A DNA stretch of 64,000 bases from Hydrogenimonas urashimensis (GCF_016593255.1 NZ_AP023212.1:558001-622000); one strand, 5' to 3'; positions 18,684 through 28,136 are shown, numbered from the stretch's first letter. Notes: generated from the sequence alone by a model not told the origin. Translations and numbers: made by a program.

Positions 18684-19382
18684 TCAAAGATTATAGCGTT
18701 TCGCCAGTTCCTCCAACTTTTTCACGGCCAAATATCCGCGTTTGTAGAGAATGATTTCATCCTCTTTGAGTTTTCGCAGCTGCGCCGTTACGACAGAACG
18801 GACCGAGCCAATCATTTCGGCAAGAAGTTCATGGGAAAGATTATTGATGATTTTTACCGGATAATGATTTTCACCACTCTTTTTTTCCTTTTCCGTATGC
18901 CTGAGAATCAGCTTGGCAAGCCTTGTTGCGGTATCGTCGAAAACGACGGTTTCGGCGAAAGATTCGAGATGTCGCATCAGTTTTCCGATATAGGGAAGAA
19001 AACGTTCATTCAGTTCGGGATAGGTTTCCAGCCAGTTGCGTGCCGTCGCCATAGGCACTCTCAGCATATAGGTATCCGATACGGCGACAGGCGAAGCGAT
19101 ATGTTTTTGGCCATCAAGAAGAGACAGAACATCGAACACATCCCCCTCTTTGAGAAGAAAGATGACGATGCTCCGGCCACTGTGGGGATCGGTCTGCATC
19201 AGTTTGACACGCCCCTGCACGACAATATTGAAGGTCTCGATACCTTCGTCGTTGTCGATATCCATCGACTTTTTCCAGAATGTCAAACGGCACGCCGAAA
19301 CGATTTTGTCCAGTTCCTGAAAATCGAGACCACTGAAGAGTTCCGACTTGCCAAGGATATCGCATACCATTTCGTGAGTCAT
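18684..19382 (-). CDS. Crp/Fnr-family transcriptional regulator
   Basis: 232-residue regulator with an N-terminal cyclic-nucleotide-binding-type beta barrel and a C-terminal winged helix-turn-helix (LLAEMIGSVRSVVTAQLRKL). There is no FNR-type N-terminal cysteine cluster, and the recognition helix has Ser where CRP has the key Glu, so its site should differ from both. The start at 19382 has AAGGA 8 bases upstream and overlaps the stop of the preceding gene (ATGA). A CRP-spaced inverted repeat at 19971-19988 upstream of the two-gene unit is a candidate autoregulatory operator. Confidence 0.88.
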   Translation of the reverse strand: MTHEMVCDILGKSELFSGLDFQELDKIVSACRLTFWKKSMDIDNDEGIETFNIVVQGRVKLMQTDPHSGRSIVIFLLKEGDVFDVLSLLDGQKHIASPVAVSDTYMLRVPMATARNWLETYPELNERFLPYIGKLMRHLESFAETVVFDDTATRLAKLILRHTEKEKKSGENHYPVKIINNLSHELLAEMIGSVRSVVTAQLRKLKEDEIILYKRGYLAVKKLEELAKRYNL

Positions 19383-19903
19383 TCCGGCCATCCTTGAGAA
19401 ATTTCGGAACGTAAGGAGCCCTCTTCTGTCGTTGTTTCAATCTCGAGAAGATTGCGGTAGGTGAACAGGAGAGTACTGAAATGGGCAAATCCGTTCTTCG
19501 CTTTTTCCATCGTCGCTTTCTCTATCATCGGCCTGGAAAAGAGTGCGTTGTACCGTTTCAAGCCCTCAAGTGCCGCACGGAAGCACTCTTCGTACACCAT
19601 GCTTTTGCCGTCGAATCCGATCAGAACATTCGGGTCTGTGTCGTCTAACATGCCGATTTTTTCAAACTCTTTGCGCAAAACGCATCTAAGATGGTTGTCG
19701 ATACATTCTATCATACTCTCGGCAAAATCGTTTACAGTCTCTCTTTTTTCGATATCGTTTCCTTCCAGATTTTCATGCAGTCTGACGAGGATATCGAAGC
19801 AAAAACCTTCCTCGACACGGCCGTGTTCAATGCTCGAGAAAAAAAGATACCTAAAATCCCTGTAGATCTGTGTCGATATCTCTTTGAAGATGCGAATGTT
19901 CAT
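19379..19903 (-). CDS. Hypothetical helical cytoplasmic protein upstream of the Crp/Fnr gene
   Basis: About 174 residues, predicted mostly alpha-helical with no membrane segment (starts MNIRIFKEISTQIYRDFRYL). I recognise no family. The start at 19903 has AAGGCG about 6 bases upstream. The in-frame ATG at 19930 would leave an 8-base leader from the predicted transcription start and has no ribosome-binding site. The stop overlaps the Crp/Fnr start, so it is likely a partner or modulator of that regulator. The ORF could be extended further upstream, but that part crosses the promoter. Confidence 0.65.
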   Translation of the reverse strand: MNIRIFKEISTQIYRDFRYLFFSSIEHGRVEEGFCFDILVRLHENLEGNDIEKRETVNDFAESMIECIDNHLRCVLRKEFEKIGMLDDTDPNVLIGFDGKSMVYEECFRAALEGLKRYNALFSRPMIEKATMEKAKNGFAHFSTLLFTYRNLLEIETTTEEGSLRSEISQGWPE

Positions 19904-19944
19904 CTTTTTCGCCTTTTTCAAAACTCTCATTTGAAAATTCGTTA

Positions 19945-19950
19945 ATGATA
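19945..19950 (-). promoter_or_regulatory. -10 element of the hypothetical-Crp/Fnr unit
   Basis: TATCAT on the minus strand, predicting a transcription start near 19938. The inverted repeat at 19971-19988 is then centred near -41.5, the class II activator position for Crp/Fnr proteins. Confidence 0.45.
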
Positions 19951-19970
19951 ACAAAACGGAAACTCTTTTT

Positions 19971-19988
19971 ATGTCAGCTGACTGACAT
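19971..19988. promoter_or_regulatory. CRP/FNR-like inverted repeat operator
   Basis: ATGTCAG-CTGA-CTGACAT, a perfect 7+7 inverted repeat. Written as half-sites it is TGTCA-N6-TGACA, the half-site length and spacing of CRP-family operators. It lies between the divergent hypothetical/Crp-Fnr unit and the DUF389 operon. It is about 90 bases upstream of a TACAAT at 20078-20083 that could serve DUF389. Confidence 0.5.
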
Positions 19989-20077
19989 TCTCCTATGCCA
20001 AACCGGAAAGATCGACGTGACGGCAGATCCACTTTTTCCAATGGCGTTTTTTCAGGAATTACAGAGGTGTGCTGCAA

Positions 20078-20083
20078 TACAAT
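20078..20083 (+). promoter_or_regulatory. -10 element of the DUF389-mscS-Nramp-dedA operon
   Basis: TACAAT located 38 bases before the DUF389 start codon, with AAGGAA as ribosome-binding site before the ATG. No clear -35 is seen. Confidence 0.4.
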
Positions 20084-20121
20084 AGTTGAAGTCCATCCTT
20101 ATCACCGGTTGAAGGAACAGA

Positions 20122-21987
20122 ATGTCTTCACCCATTATTTTGCTGCATGACCACCGGTTTGAAAAAGCGCACCTCGATGAGCTTTCAAAGAAAATAGAGG
20201 AAACGACGTCGCGACCGGTGGAGAGGCACATCTTCAAAAAAAGAAAGAAAAATTTCCCCGACGGCTCTTTGATTTTCGTTGTGGTTCCCGACGAAGAGTT
20301 CAGGGAGTGGCTGCTACACATAGGCGACCTTGATGTGACGATCGTTCTGATACCCTACGAGCACAATCCCCTTCAGCAGGCTTCCTACGCCATTCCCAAC
20401 AAGGCCGAGGAGGCAATAGCACTGGCGATTTCCGAATCCGCCGGAAAGATCAGCTCCCATATTCGGTGCGACGGCAAACCCGTCATCGGATGCGTTACGG
20501 TGGGCGCTTCCCGCTGGCTCGAACGTGCGGGCATCGTTGAAACAGTGCGAAGACTCTTCTCGATGCGTTTGCGAACCTTCCATATAAAAACGGCGAAAGA
20601 GCAGGAGATCAAAACGGCCGCCCTGATGATCGAAGCGGGAGACGAGTCGCTGCTGAACAGAAAACGATCCTATTTTTTCAAAGCATCAGACAATCAGTGC
20701 CGGCGAGTAGCCGCCGTCATCTACGCCCCTCAGAGTATCGTGGGTGCTCTGAAACTACGGCTTTTTCTGGCCAACAAAAAACGCGAGGAGGCCGAGAACC
20801 TGCCACCGGGTATCGGCACGCTGAAAACCGAAACGCTGACAATAACCTCTCCCGACAACCAACCTTTCCCCTTCGCATACGACGGCAAAACGGAAAGGAA
20901 GCGAACCCTTGTCATCGAGAGTGTACCGATGAAAGCCGCCATTCTTACGGGTGCCAGCTGCGTGGGCGGCGAAGAGAAGGAGAGCGTACGGATACAGAAT
21001 CTCCCCACCGACAGCGATGCGATCGGCTTTTTCTCGAAAAAGCCGCTGCCGCTCGTACCGATCGCCGACGAAAGCGCTTTCGCCGAACTTTTCAAAAAAC
21101 TCCGCGATTCGGCGAAGATCCGGCGCGCCTATCTGATACTGCTGCTTGTAAGCATTTTCATGGCGGCTGTCGGCCTCTTTCAGAACTCCTCACCCACCAT
21201 TATCGGTGCGATGATTCTTGCCCCGCTCATGGGTCCCATCATCGCCTTTTCGATGGGGGCTATCCGTTTCGACGAAGCGCTGATGAAAAACAGCATCAAA
21301 ACCGTTCTCTTTTCTGTTTTCCTCGGTCTGGCCGCTTCGGCATGGATCGCATGGTCCATGCCTTTTGCTCACCTGACCGACCAGATGGCGATGCGAACCC
21401 ATCCCACCCTGCTCGATCTCGCCGTCGCCATCTTCGCGGGCATCGCAGCCGCCTACGGCTACGCAAACTCAAAGGTCGGGGAAAGTCTCGCCGGTGTCGC
21501 CATCGCCGTGGCGCTCGTACCGCCGCTGTGTGTTTCTGGCATCGGCATAGGCTGGGGGTCCTGGAGCATCTTTTCCAATGCGCTTCTTCTTTTTCTCGCA
21601 AACATCGTCGGCATCGTCGTCGCCTCCGGCGCCATGTTCTATCTGATGGGATACGCATCAAGAAAATACGTATCCACCGCCTTTTTCATCAAGTTGATGA
21701 TGGTGGCGGTGATCGCCATCCCTCTTTGGCTCTCGACTCGCACACTCCTGGCCGAAGAGCACATCTACAGCGAATTTTCGCAGATCAAACGCATCGAACT
21801 GCCGAAAAAACGGGTTCAGATCCAACTTTCGCGAATTCTGCACAAAGAGGAAGGCACTTTTGCCGTCGTCACAATCACCGCCCACAACGGTCTGACGCCT
21901 GAGGAGAAATCTCTCATCGCCCGGCAGATCAAGACGAAGCTGGGAGAGAATGTGGGTCTGATATTCAATTTCAGGGAAATCTACTGA
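20122..21987 (+). CDS. DUF389 (TIGR00341-type) membrane protein with kinase-like N-terminal region
   Basis: 621 residues. The first roughly 330 residues are soluble and resemble the diacylglycerol-kinase-like catalytic fold seen fused to some DUF389 proteins (GCVTVGASRW and KAAILTGASCVGG segments). The rest is the DUF389 membrane domain with about six helices and the SSPTIIGAMILAPLMGPIIA signature. Function is unknown for the family. A C-terminal soluble tail of about 70 residues follows the last helix. The stop overlaps the mscS start by one base (TGATG). Confidence 0.85.
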   Translation: MSSPIILLHDHRFEKAHLDELSKKIEETTSRPVERHIFKKRKKNFPDGSLIFVVVPDEEFREWLLHIGDLDVTIVLIPYEHNPLQQASYAIPNKAEEAIALAISESAGKISSHIRCDGKPVIGCVTVGASRWLERAGIVETVRRLFSMRLRTFHIKTAKEQEIKTAALMIEAGDESLLNRKRSYFFKASDNQCRRVAAVIYAPQSIVGALKLRLFLANKKREEAENLPPGIGTLKTETLTITSPDNQPFPFAYDGKTERKRTLVIESVPMKAAILTGASCVGGEEKESVRIQNLPTDSDAIGFFSKKPLPLVPIADESAFAELFKKLRDSAKIRRAYLILLLVSIFMAAVGLFQNSSPTIIGAMILAPLMGPIIAFSMGAIRFDEALMKNSIKTVLFSVFLGLAASAWIAWSMPFAHLTDQMAMRTHPTLLDLAVAIFAGIAAAYGYANSKVGESLAGVAIAVALVPPLCVSGIGIGWGSWSIFSNALLLFLANIVGIVVASGAMFYLMGYASRKYVSTAFFIKLMMVAVIAIPLWLSTRTLLAEEHIYSEFSQIKRIELPKKRVQIQLSRILHKEEGTFAVVTITAHNGLTPEEKSLIARQIKTKLGENVGLIFNFREIY

Positions 21988-23855
21988 TGAAAGTTTCAAA
22001 AGGCTTTTTCGTATTTATCGTCTCTTTTTTTCTTCTGCTTCTGACGGCCCCGTGCCGCGCAGCGGAAATCAATGCCACGATTGCCGAGGGCAACGTTTCA
22101 CTCTATTCGGCTCTGCTGAAACAACTTGAAAGCGAAAGTACACAGAGCGAAGAGGAAAAACTCCGCAAAGCTCTTTTGAAAAAGCTGATCTACCTCGAAA
22201 AATCGGGCCACATACGCAAATTCGAGCTTGCCGTGCCCAAAAACGAAGAGGAGTACCGCTCCCTCATAATCCAGTACGGCAACTGGTCCCTTTCCAAAAA
22301 GGAGCTGAAGGAGAATATCAAACAGCTTGGAGAGAAAATCGACGTCATCCACAAACAGATCGAATCGCTCGATCCAAAGGATCCCAAAATCGCCATTTTA
22401 CAGTTGCAGTATGCCTTCTACCTCAAAGGAGTGCGTCTCTACCGCAGAAAACTGGCAATGTATCTGAGTCTCATCGACAGGGCACCTCCCTATTTCGTCA
22501 AAGGAGTAACAGAGGTTACATTCGATCTCAACGCGACACAGACCCATCTCAGGCACATCGAAGAAAAGCTGCAGGATATAGAAAATGAGATAAAGTCCTA
22601 CGATATCGAGAGAGAGCGACTGAATCTGCTCGGCAAGACGGAGATGGTCCGCAGGCTCAACTACGGCATCCAGGTGCTCCAGGCGAAGCGCTACAGCATT
22701 CTGACCGACAAACTGGCCGAAATGTTCATTCTCTACTCCAATGCCCTGAAACGCCACGACAGTGCCGAAACTTTCGCCCTGCAGAGCCGTATGATCGAAA
22801 TTATGGAGAGCTTCTTCCCCTCCGAAGTCAGGAACGACCTACGCAATCTCTTCACCACGATGGACACCTCCATCCTCGGACACGCCGAGACGATCAAAGG
22901 AGCGACATTCGAAGAGATAAGACAGACAGCGCTGACGTTCTGGAAAAAGCTCAACCGGCCTCTCTTTTCGATCAACCAGACTCCCATCAGCACATTCAAA
23001 CTGATTCTCGCCATCGTCATATTCGTACTTGGCATTCTGATCGGCACCCTTTATAAAACCTATCTTTTCAAACTTTTCCGAAACCATCGCAGCGTCACCC
23101 AGTCGACGCAGACACTTCTGGCCAATCTCGGCTACTATATCATCGTCATCATCGCCTTTTTCATCGCCCTCAACACGATCGGTGTGAGTCTCTCCTCCAT
23201 CGCGCTCGTAGCCGGAGCGCTTTCGGTGGGTATCGGTTTCGGGCTCCAGAATGTTGTCTCCAACTTCGTTTCGGGTCTGATTTTGATGTTCGAACGCAGT
23301 ATCAAAATCGGTGACTACATCGAATTCGACGAAAACCTTCGCGGCCATGTGACCGACATCCGGATGCGCTCGACGACGATTACCACCAATGCCAATATCG
23401 ACGTCATCGTCCCCAACCAGGATCTTATCCAAAACCGGGTCATCAACTGGACCATGAACGACCGCATCCGCCGATTCGACATTCCATTCAGTGTCGCCTA
23501 CGGCAGCGATGTGCACGAAACCCAAAAGGTCATCCTCGAAGCCCTCAAGAAGAGCGGTTTTGGCGACGTACTGGAGACGCCGACCCGTTTCAGCCGTGTC
23601 ATCATGACCGCCATGGGCGAAAGCAGCGTCGATTTCGAACTGCATGTCTGGATACGCGGATGGGAAACTCTCTATCCCAAACGCACCCGATCCAGGTTTC
23701 TTGTTCTCATCTACGATGCGCTTTACGAAGCGGGTATCGAAATACCTTTCCCACAGCGGGATCTGCACATCCGCTCCGTAGACGGGGAGATTCCGCTGAA
23801 ACTCGACACGGGTATACGGCCGGACACTTCTTACAACGGCAGGCCTTCGCATTGA
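21987..23855 (+). CDS. MscS-family mechanosensitive channel with large periplasmic domain
   Basis: 622 residues. A signal peptide (KGFFVFIVSFFLLLLTAPCRA) and about 300 residues of charged, coiled-coil periplasmic domain come first. They are followed by three to four transmembrane helices and the MscS pore and beta domain (ALSVGIGFGLQNVVSNFVSG, then the VPNQDLIQNRVINW segment). The Gly/Ala-packed pore helix is well conserved. It should gate under membrane tension. It overlaps DUF389 by 1 base and the Nramp gene by 4 bases. Confidence 0.93.
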   Translation: MKVSKGFFVFIVSFFLLLLTAPCRAAEINATIAEGNVSLYSALLKQLESESTQSEEEKLRKALLKKLIYLEKSGHIRKFELAVPKNEEEYRSLIIQYGNWSLSKKELKENIKQLGEKIDVIHKQIESLDPKDPKIAILQLQYAFYLKGVRLYRRKLAMYLSLIDRAPPYFVKGVTEVTFDLNATQTHLRHIEEKLQDIENEIKSYDIERERLNLLGKTEMVRRLNYGIQVLQAKRYSILTDKLAEMFILYSNALKRHDSAETFALQSRMIEIMESFFPSEVRNDLRNLFTTMDTSILGHAETIKGATFEEIRQTALTFWKKLNRPLFSINQTPISTFKLILAIVIFVLGILIGTLYKTYLFKLFRNHRSVTQSTQTLLANLGYYIIVIIAFFIALNTIGVSLSSIALVAGALSVGIGFGLQNVVSNFVSGLILMFERSIKIGDYIEFDENLRGHVTDIRMRSTTITTNANIDVIVPNQDLIQNRVINWTMNDRIRRFDIPFSVAYGSDVHETQKVILEALKKSGFGDVLETPTRFSRVIMTAMGESSVDFELHVWIRGWETLYPKRTRSRFLVLIYDALYEAGIEIPFPQRDLHIRSVDGEIPLKLDTGIRPDTSYNGRPSH

Positions 23856-25102
23856 GCCTAAAAGAGAAAATCCGCGCCGACATTATCAAAAATCGGCAGC
23901 GACTGGAAAAGCTCGGGCCGGGACTGATAACCGGCGGTGCCGGTGACGATCCGGCCGGAATCGTCACCTATACGATGGTCGGCGCTTCTGCCGGTTTTTC
24001 TCAGCTGTGGCTGCTCTTGCTTTCTACCCCCATGATGATCGCCATCCAGAACATGGTCGCCCGTATCGCTATCGTCACAGGTAAGAGCCTTCCTGAAATA
24101 ACCACTGCATTCTATTCCAAAAAACTGACCGTCGTCATGATCTTCGTTTTGGCAATTGCCAATATCTTGACGATCGGTGCCGACCTCAACGCCATCGCAG
24201 CCATTCTTCATATTCTCAGTGGTTTTCCGACCGTCTATTTTCTCATTCCCATCACGGCCCTTATCGCCTATCTCATTACATTCGGCAAATACAGAAGCAT
24301 CAAAAAAATCCTCATTACCCTAACGGTCGTACTGGGAGTCTATATTCTTTCGGCCGTTATGGCCAAACCACCGCTTTTGGCGATTCTTCGAAACACTTTT
24401 ATTCCCAACATGGAATTTGAAAGAGCCTGGGTCATTGCGGCGCTGGCCCTGCTGGGTACCACCATATCGCCCTATCTTCTTTTCTGGCAGGCTGCCGAAG
24501 AAAAAGAGGAAAAAAAGAGTGTCGTCCAGGCGTATGAAGTCGACTTGGATACGATGATAGGCATGATCTGGTCCAATCTTCTGGCCTATTGCATAATTAT
24601 CACCGGTGCCGTCATGCTTTACGGTACCCATGCCGATATCCAGGATGTCGGCACATTGGCCCATACCCTCAGACCGGTCTCGGACGACTACGCCTTCGCC
24701 CTTTTCTCTTTCGGCATCATCGTTTCCGGTCTTCTGGCCATCCCCGTGCTTGCCGGCTCGACCGCCTATGCCGTCGCCGACACTTTCGGATGGCGCGAAG
24801 GAATGGATTACAAAGTCAGTGACGCCAAAGGCTTCTATATCGTCTTTGTCGGGGCGCTCATCGTCGGTGACCTTGTCGACATAATCCCTGGTATCACGGT
24901 CGTCGATGCACTCTACTACTCCCAGGTACTCGACGGCATGCTGATTCCCGTTTTGATCGGTATCGCCATGATGATCGCCAACAACCGCAGGATCATGGGC
25001 GAATACCTGCCCGGACGGTGGGGCAATCTGTTCACTCTGTTCGCCCTGCTCGTCACACTGGGGCTTACCACTCTCATGGTCTGGCAATGGATCACTTCAT
25101 GA
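23852..25102 (+). CDS. Nramp-family (SLC11-like) transporter with non-canonical metal site
   Basis: 416-residue LeuT-fold transporter with about 11 helices. The TM1 metal motif, usually DPGN, reads DPAG (GGAGDDPAGIVTYTMVGAS). The TM6 motif, usually MPH, reads SPY (TTISPYLLFW). The methionine and asparagine ligands that select Mn/Fe are therefore absent, so the substrate may be Mg or another ion. The start is TTG at 23852, overlapping the mscS stop (TTGA). The longer upstream frame lies inside mscS and has no membrane character. Confidence 0.85.
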   Translation: MSLKEKIRADIIKNRQRLEKLGPGLITGGAGDDPAGIVTYTMVGASAGFSQLWLLLLSTPMMIAIQNMVARIAIVTGKSLPEITTAFYSKKLTVVMIFVLAIANILTIGADLNAIAAILHILSGFPTVYFLIPITALIAYLITFGKYRSIKKILITLTVVLGVYILSAVMAKPPLLAILRNTFIPNMEFERAWVIAALALLGTTISPYLLFWQAAEEKEEKKSVVQAYEVDLDTMIGMIWSNLLAYCIIITGAVMLYGTHADIQDVGTLAHTLRPVSDDYAFALFSFGIIVSGLLAIPVLAGSTAYAVADTFGWREGMDYKVSDAKGFYIVFVGALIVGDLVDIIPGITVVDALYYSQVLDGMLIPVLIGIAMMIANNRRIMGEYLPGRWGNLFTLFALLVTLGLTTLMVWQWITS

Positions 25103-25130
25103 CCGCATCTCCTATTAGAAAGTATGAGAA

Positions 25131-25703
25131 ATGATGCTGCAGCTGTTCGCTTTTCCCATTCATCTGCTTCTAAACCACGGCTATACCGCTCTTTTCATCT
25201 GGAGCATCACGGAGGGAGAAATCGGTCTGATGCTGGCAGGTTGGCTTGCATCGGAGCACAAAGTCTTCACATACAGCCATATTATTCCTGTCGCCATTGC
25301 AGGCGCAGTCATCGGAGATCTCTCTCTTTTTCTTTTTGGACGTATTTTCGAAAAAAGAGCCTTGGCCTGGCTCGAAAAATCGCCGGGAAGAAAGGCGAAA
25401 GCCCAAAGCTGGCTTCGCCGCTGGGGATCCGCGGTTATCGTTTTCGAACGGTTCGTCTACGGCACCCACATTCCGGCACTGCTTACCATCGGAATGTCGG
25501 GGTATCCTTTCTTGAAGTTTCTCTTTTTCGACATTATCGGCATCGTCATGTGGGCTTTTGCGTTCGTATCGATCGGGTACTATTTCGGCGATACCGCTAT
25601 CAATCTGATTCTTCTGGTCCAAAAAAACGTCATGGTGGTACTCTTTTTCATACTCCTCTTTGCCATGATTCTTTATTCTCAAAACGAAGAGGAGACGCGA
25701 TAA
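25131..25703 (+). CDS. DedA-family membrane protein
   Basis: 190 residues with four to five hydrophobic segments and the DedA/VTT signature (IPVAIAGAVIGDLSLFLFGR and FERFVYGTHIPALLTIGMSG). DedA proteins act as lipid flippases or scramblases and affect membrane potential and envelope stress tolerance. It follows Nramp by 28 bases and closes the four-gene membrane operon. The second ATG at 25134 is equally possible as start. Confidence 0.85.
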   Translation: MMLQLFAFPIHLLLNHGYTALFIWSITEGEIGLMLAGWLASEHKVFTYSHIIPVAIAGAVIGDLSLFLFGRIFEKRALAWLEKSPGRKAKAQSWLRRWGSAVIVFERFVYGTHIPALLTIGMSGYPFLKFLFFDIIGIVMWAFAFVSIGYYFGDTAINLILLVQKNVMVVLFFILLFAMILYSQNEEETR

Positions 25704-25715
25704 CATACAAAACAC

Positions 25716-25731
25716 TTTCACAAAAGTGAAA
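25716..25731. terminator. Inverted repeat between convergent dedA and methyltransferase genes
   Basis: TTTCAC-AAAA-GTGAAA, a perfect 6-bp stem 12 bases after the dedA stop. No clean U-tract follows in either direction, so terminator strength is doubtful. Confidence 0.35.
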
Positions 25732-25771
25732 CTGCAATTGGAATAATCGTCGGATTCTTATCTGAAAATTC

Positions 25772-26551
25772 TTAGCCGTACCGAAGCCGGTACATCACGA
25801 TGGCACCGGCGGTGGCGACATTGAAGCTTCTGACATCCGGTTCCATCTCGATGCGCAGGAGTGCATCGCACCGCTCGAGCATCGCACTTGGGACGCCTTC
25901 TTCTTCGTTGCCCAGTATCAGTACCCATCGAAGGGGTGGTGAAGCATATTGCGAAAGGGGTGTCGCGTTGGCCGATGTCTCAGCGGCCAGGAGCGTATAT
26001 CCCAGATCCCGCAGCCGCTCCATGGTTGCGATGGCATCATCGTAGCAGTGGATTCTCAACCGGGTCACATGGCCGGTACTCACCCGGATCGCCCGGCGAC
26101 CGTAGGGATGGGGGCCGGCGGCTGGGACGACATAACCCCCGACACCCAAAGCGGCGGCATTGCGGGCGATGGCACCGACATTTTCCATATTGTTGAGTCT
26201 TGAGAGCATGACGATGCGGTCAGGAAGTTCCCTCAGTGCAATGTTGTCGGGCCGTATGGCATGAGCCATAACATTGTGATGGATTTTGTGCCCCACGATC
26301 TTCTCCAGCAGCCCTCTTTCTGCCAGATAGACCACGGGCACCCCAGCTGCCTCGATACGACTTCGCTCTTTTTCGAAATAGTCCGGCGTACAGAGCAGGC
26401 TGCAAAATTCCAGACCGCTCTCGAGCAATTGTTCCACGACACGCGGCGAATCGGCCACGAATCCCCCTTTTTTGTCGAAACGGTTGCTACGAAGAGTTCG
26501 ATAGAGCGCCAATTCGGGAAGATCGAGGGTTTCGAGATGGTGGATTTTCAT
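25772..26551 (-). CDS. TrmH/SpoU-family RNA 2'-O-methyltransferase
   Basis: 259-residue SPOUT enzyme. It shows the three family motifs: NMENVGAIARNAAALG (motif 1), WVLILGNEEEGV (motif 2) and FNVATAGAIVMYRL (motif 3, knot). An N-terminal RNA-binding region of about 100 residues precedes the catalytic knot. The target (tRNA or 23S rRNA ribose) cannot be read. It stands alone between convergent dedA and the amino-acid permease. Confidence 0.88.
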   Translation of the reverse strand: MKIHHLETLDLPELALYRTLRSNRFDKKGGFVADSPRVVEQLLESGLEFCSLLCTPDYFEKERSRIEAAGVPVVYLAERGLLEKIVGHKIHHNVMAHAIRPDNIALRELPDRIVMLSRLNNMENVGAIARNAAALGVGGYVVPAAGPHPYGRRAIRVSTGHVTRLRIHCYDDAIATMERLRDLGYTLLAAETSANATPLSQYASPPLRWVLILGNEEEGVPSAMLERCDALLRIEMEPDVRSFNVATAGAIVMYRLRYG

Positions 26552-26804
26552 GAAAAGGCCGCTCCCGTCCGGTTTGATTAGTGAATGTTAGCAAAAAACT
26601 TCCGATTCCTGCTAAAGAACGGTTCTGGCAAAGGCCAACTGTTGAAACCCTGTACGCACGCGAACAATTCGACGCCGCAAACTGACGCAAACGGATCTGA
26701 CCGTCAAACTTCGGCGTCTCATGAGCCTAAACCCTATCCGATGCCGTATCATGTATCATCGCCCTATACCTACGATATCGAGTGGAGGGTCCGGTAGTAT
26801 CACC

Positions 26805-28136
26805 CTACTTCTCGAGTTCTTCATAAAAGCGCTTCACATTGAACAGATCGACGATCTGACGGGAAACGACGCGCCTGGTAAAAAAACGCAGCATCACTTC
26901 CACCGCGAAAGCGAGGGCGAAGGCACCGAGCAGATAGTAGCCGATCATCGGGTCGTGCCGGCTGTTGTAGTAGAGGGTCAAAGCGGTAATGCCGAACATC
27001 GCCACGATGGCAAAGCCAATGACCCAGACGTTCGCGCCCGTCTCCTTGATGCGGAAAAGGTGTCCCACATGGGTCAACCCCTGCACCACCAGCACCGCAA
27101 GCGCCGCGACGGTCGTCACTTCGGAGAGATTGAAAAAGACGATCAGAGGAACGATGAGTAGGGCGCTGATGATCAACCCTTCGAAAGAGTGGAAGACGTT
27201 GTAGCTGTAGACTTTGGGCAGATTCCCCTCTTTGGCCATCGTATAGCCGATCTCCGTGGCGGCGTAGAGGGTAGCGTTGATGGCCGAAGCGGTGGCCAGG
27301 AGGGCCGTTGCGGCCATGATCTTGAAACCCCAGACGCCGAAGATCGGCTTGGCGGCCTCCGCCAGGGCGTAATCTTTGGTTGCGATGACTTTGGAAAGGG
27401 GCAGATTGCCCAAAACGGCGATAGAGACGAGAATGTAGAGTGCCGCCACGATGCCGATGGCCCACATCATCGCACGCATCATGGTGCGCCGCGGGTCATC
27501 CATATCTTCGATGGTATTGGTGATGACGCTGAATCCCTGATAGGCGAAAAAGGTGAGCCCGATGGCGAACAGCATATTCTGAATGGGCGGCATCTCTTTC
27601 ATCGAGAGATATTCGGGATGGACCGTAAAAAGCGCGGCAATGGCGAAGACGACGAGAATCGTCACCTTGATGAAGACGAGGATGTTTTCCGATTTAGCGA
27701 CGATGGAGGCACCGATAAGATTGATGAGGGTGAAGAAGGTGACGATGCCGATGGCAAAAACGTTGACCACCAGCGGGTCCTGATTTGCGTGGGTGAAGGT
27801 ACTCGCATAGGCCCCGAACGATTTCGCCACCGCCGCCAGGGCGATAAGTTGCGAAAAATAAAAAAGGACACTGGCCGCGCCCGAAAAGACTCCCTCGCCG
27901 AAACCCTGGACCAAATACTCCACGATCCCCCCGCGCGAGGGATAGCGAAGAGCCAGCTTCGCCAGCGAATAGCCGCTGAGCAACGCGGCGATACCGCCGA
28001 AGACAAAAGAGAGCCAGACGATATTGCCGGCAATGGCGCCGGCCTGGCCGATGACGATGAAGATGCCCGCCCCCACCATCGAACCGATACCGAGAAAGAC
28101 GGCACTCCATAGACCGAACGCTTTTTGGTTTGCCAT
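26805..28136 (-). CDS. APC-superfamily amino acid permease
   Basis: 443 residues with 12 predicted helices. It starts in the family style with a GIGSMVGAGIFIVIGQAG motif in helix 1 and carries a TM6 segment around FAYQGFSVITNTIEDMDDP. The substrate is probably an amino acid or polyamine, but the specific one is unclear. The start at 28136 is chosen among three consecutive ATGs because AAAGG is 6 bases from the third. A 253-base gap downstream towards the methyltransferase holds nothing I can support. Confidence 0.88.
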   Translation of the reverse strand: MANQKAFGLWSAVFLGIGSMVGAGIFIVIGQAGAIAGNIVWLSFVFGGIAALLSGYSLAKLALRYPSRGGIVEYLVQGFGEGVFSGAASVLFYFSQLIALAAVAKSFGAYASTFTHANQDPLVVNVFAIGIVTFFTLINLIGASIVAKSENILVFIKVTILVVFAIAALFTVHPEYLSMKEMPPIQNMLFAIGLTFFAYQGFSVITNTIEDMDDPRRTMMRAMMWAIGIVAALYILVSIAVLGNLPLSKVIATKDYALAEAAKPIFGVWGFKIMAATALLATASAINATLYAATEIGYTMAKEGNLPKVYSYNVFHSFEGLIISALLIVPLIVFFNLSEVTTVAALAVLVVQGLTHVGHLFRIKETGANVWVIGFAIVAMFGITALTLYYNSRHDPMIGYYLLGAFALAFAVEVMLRFFTRRVVSRQIVDLFNVKRFYEELEK

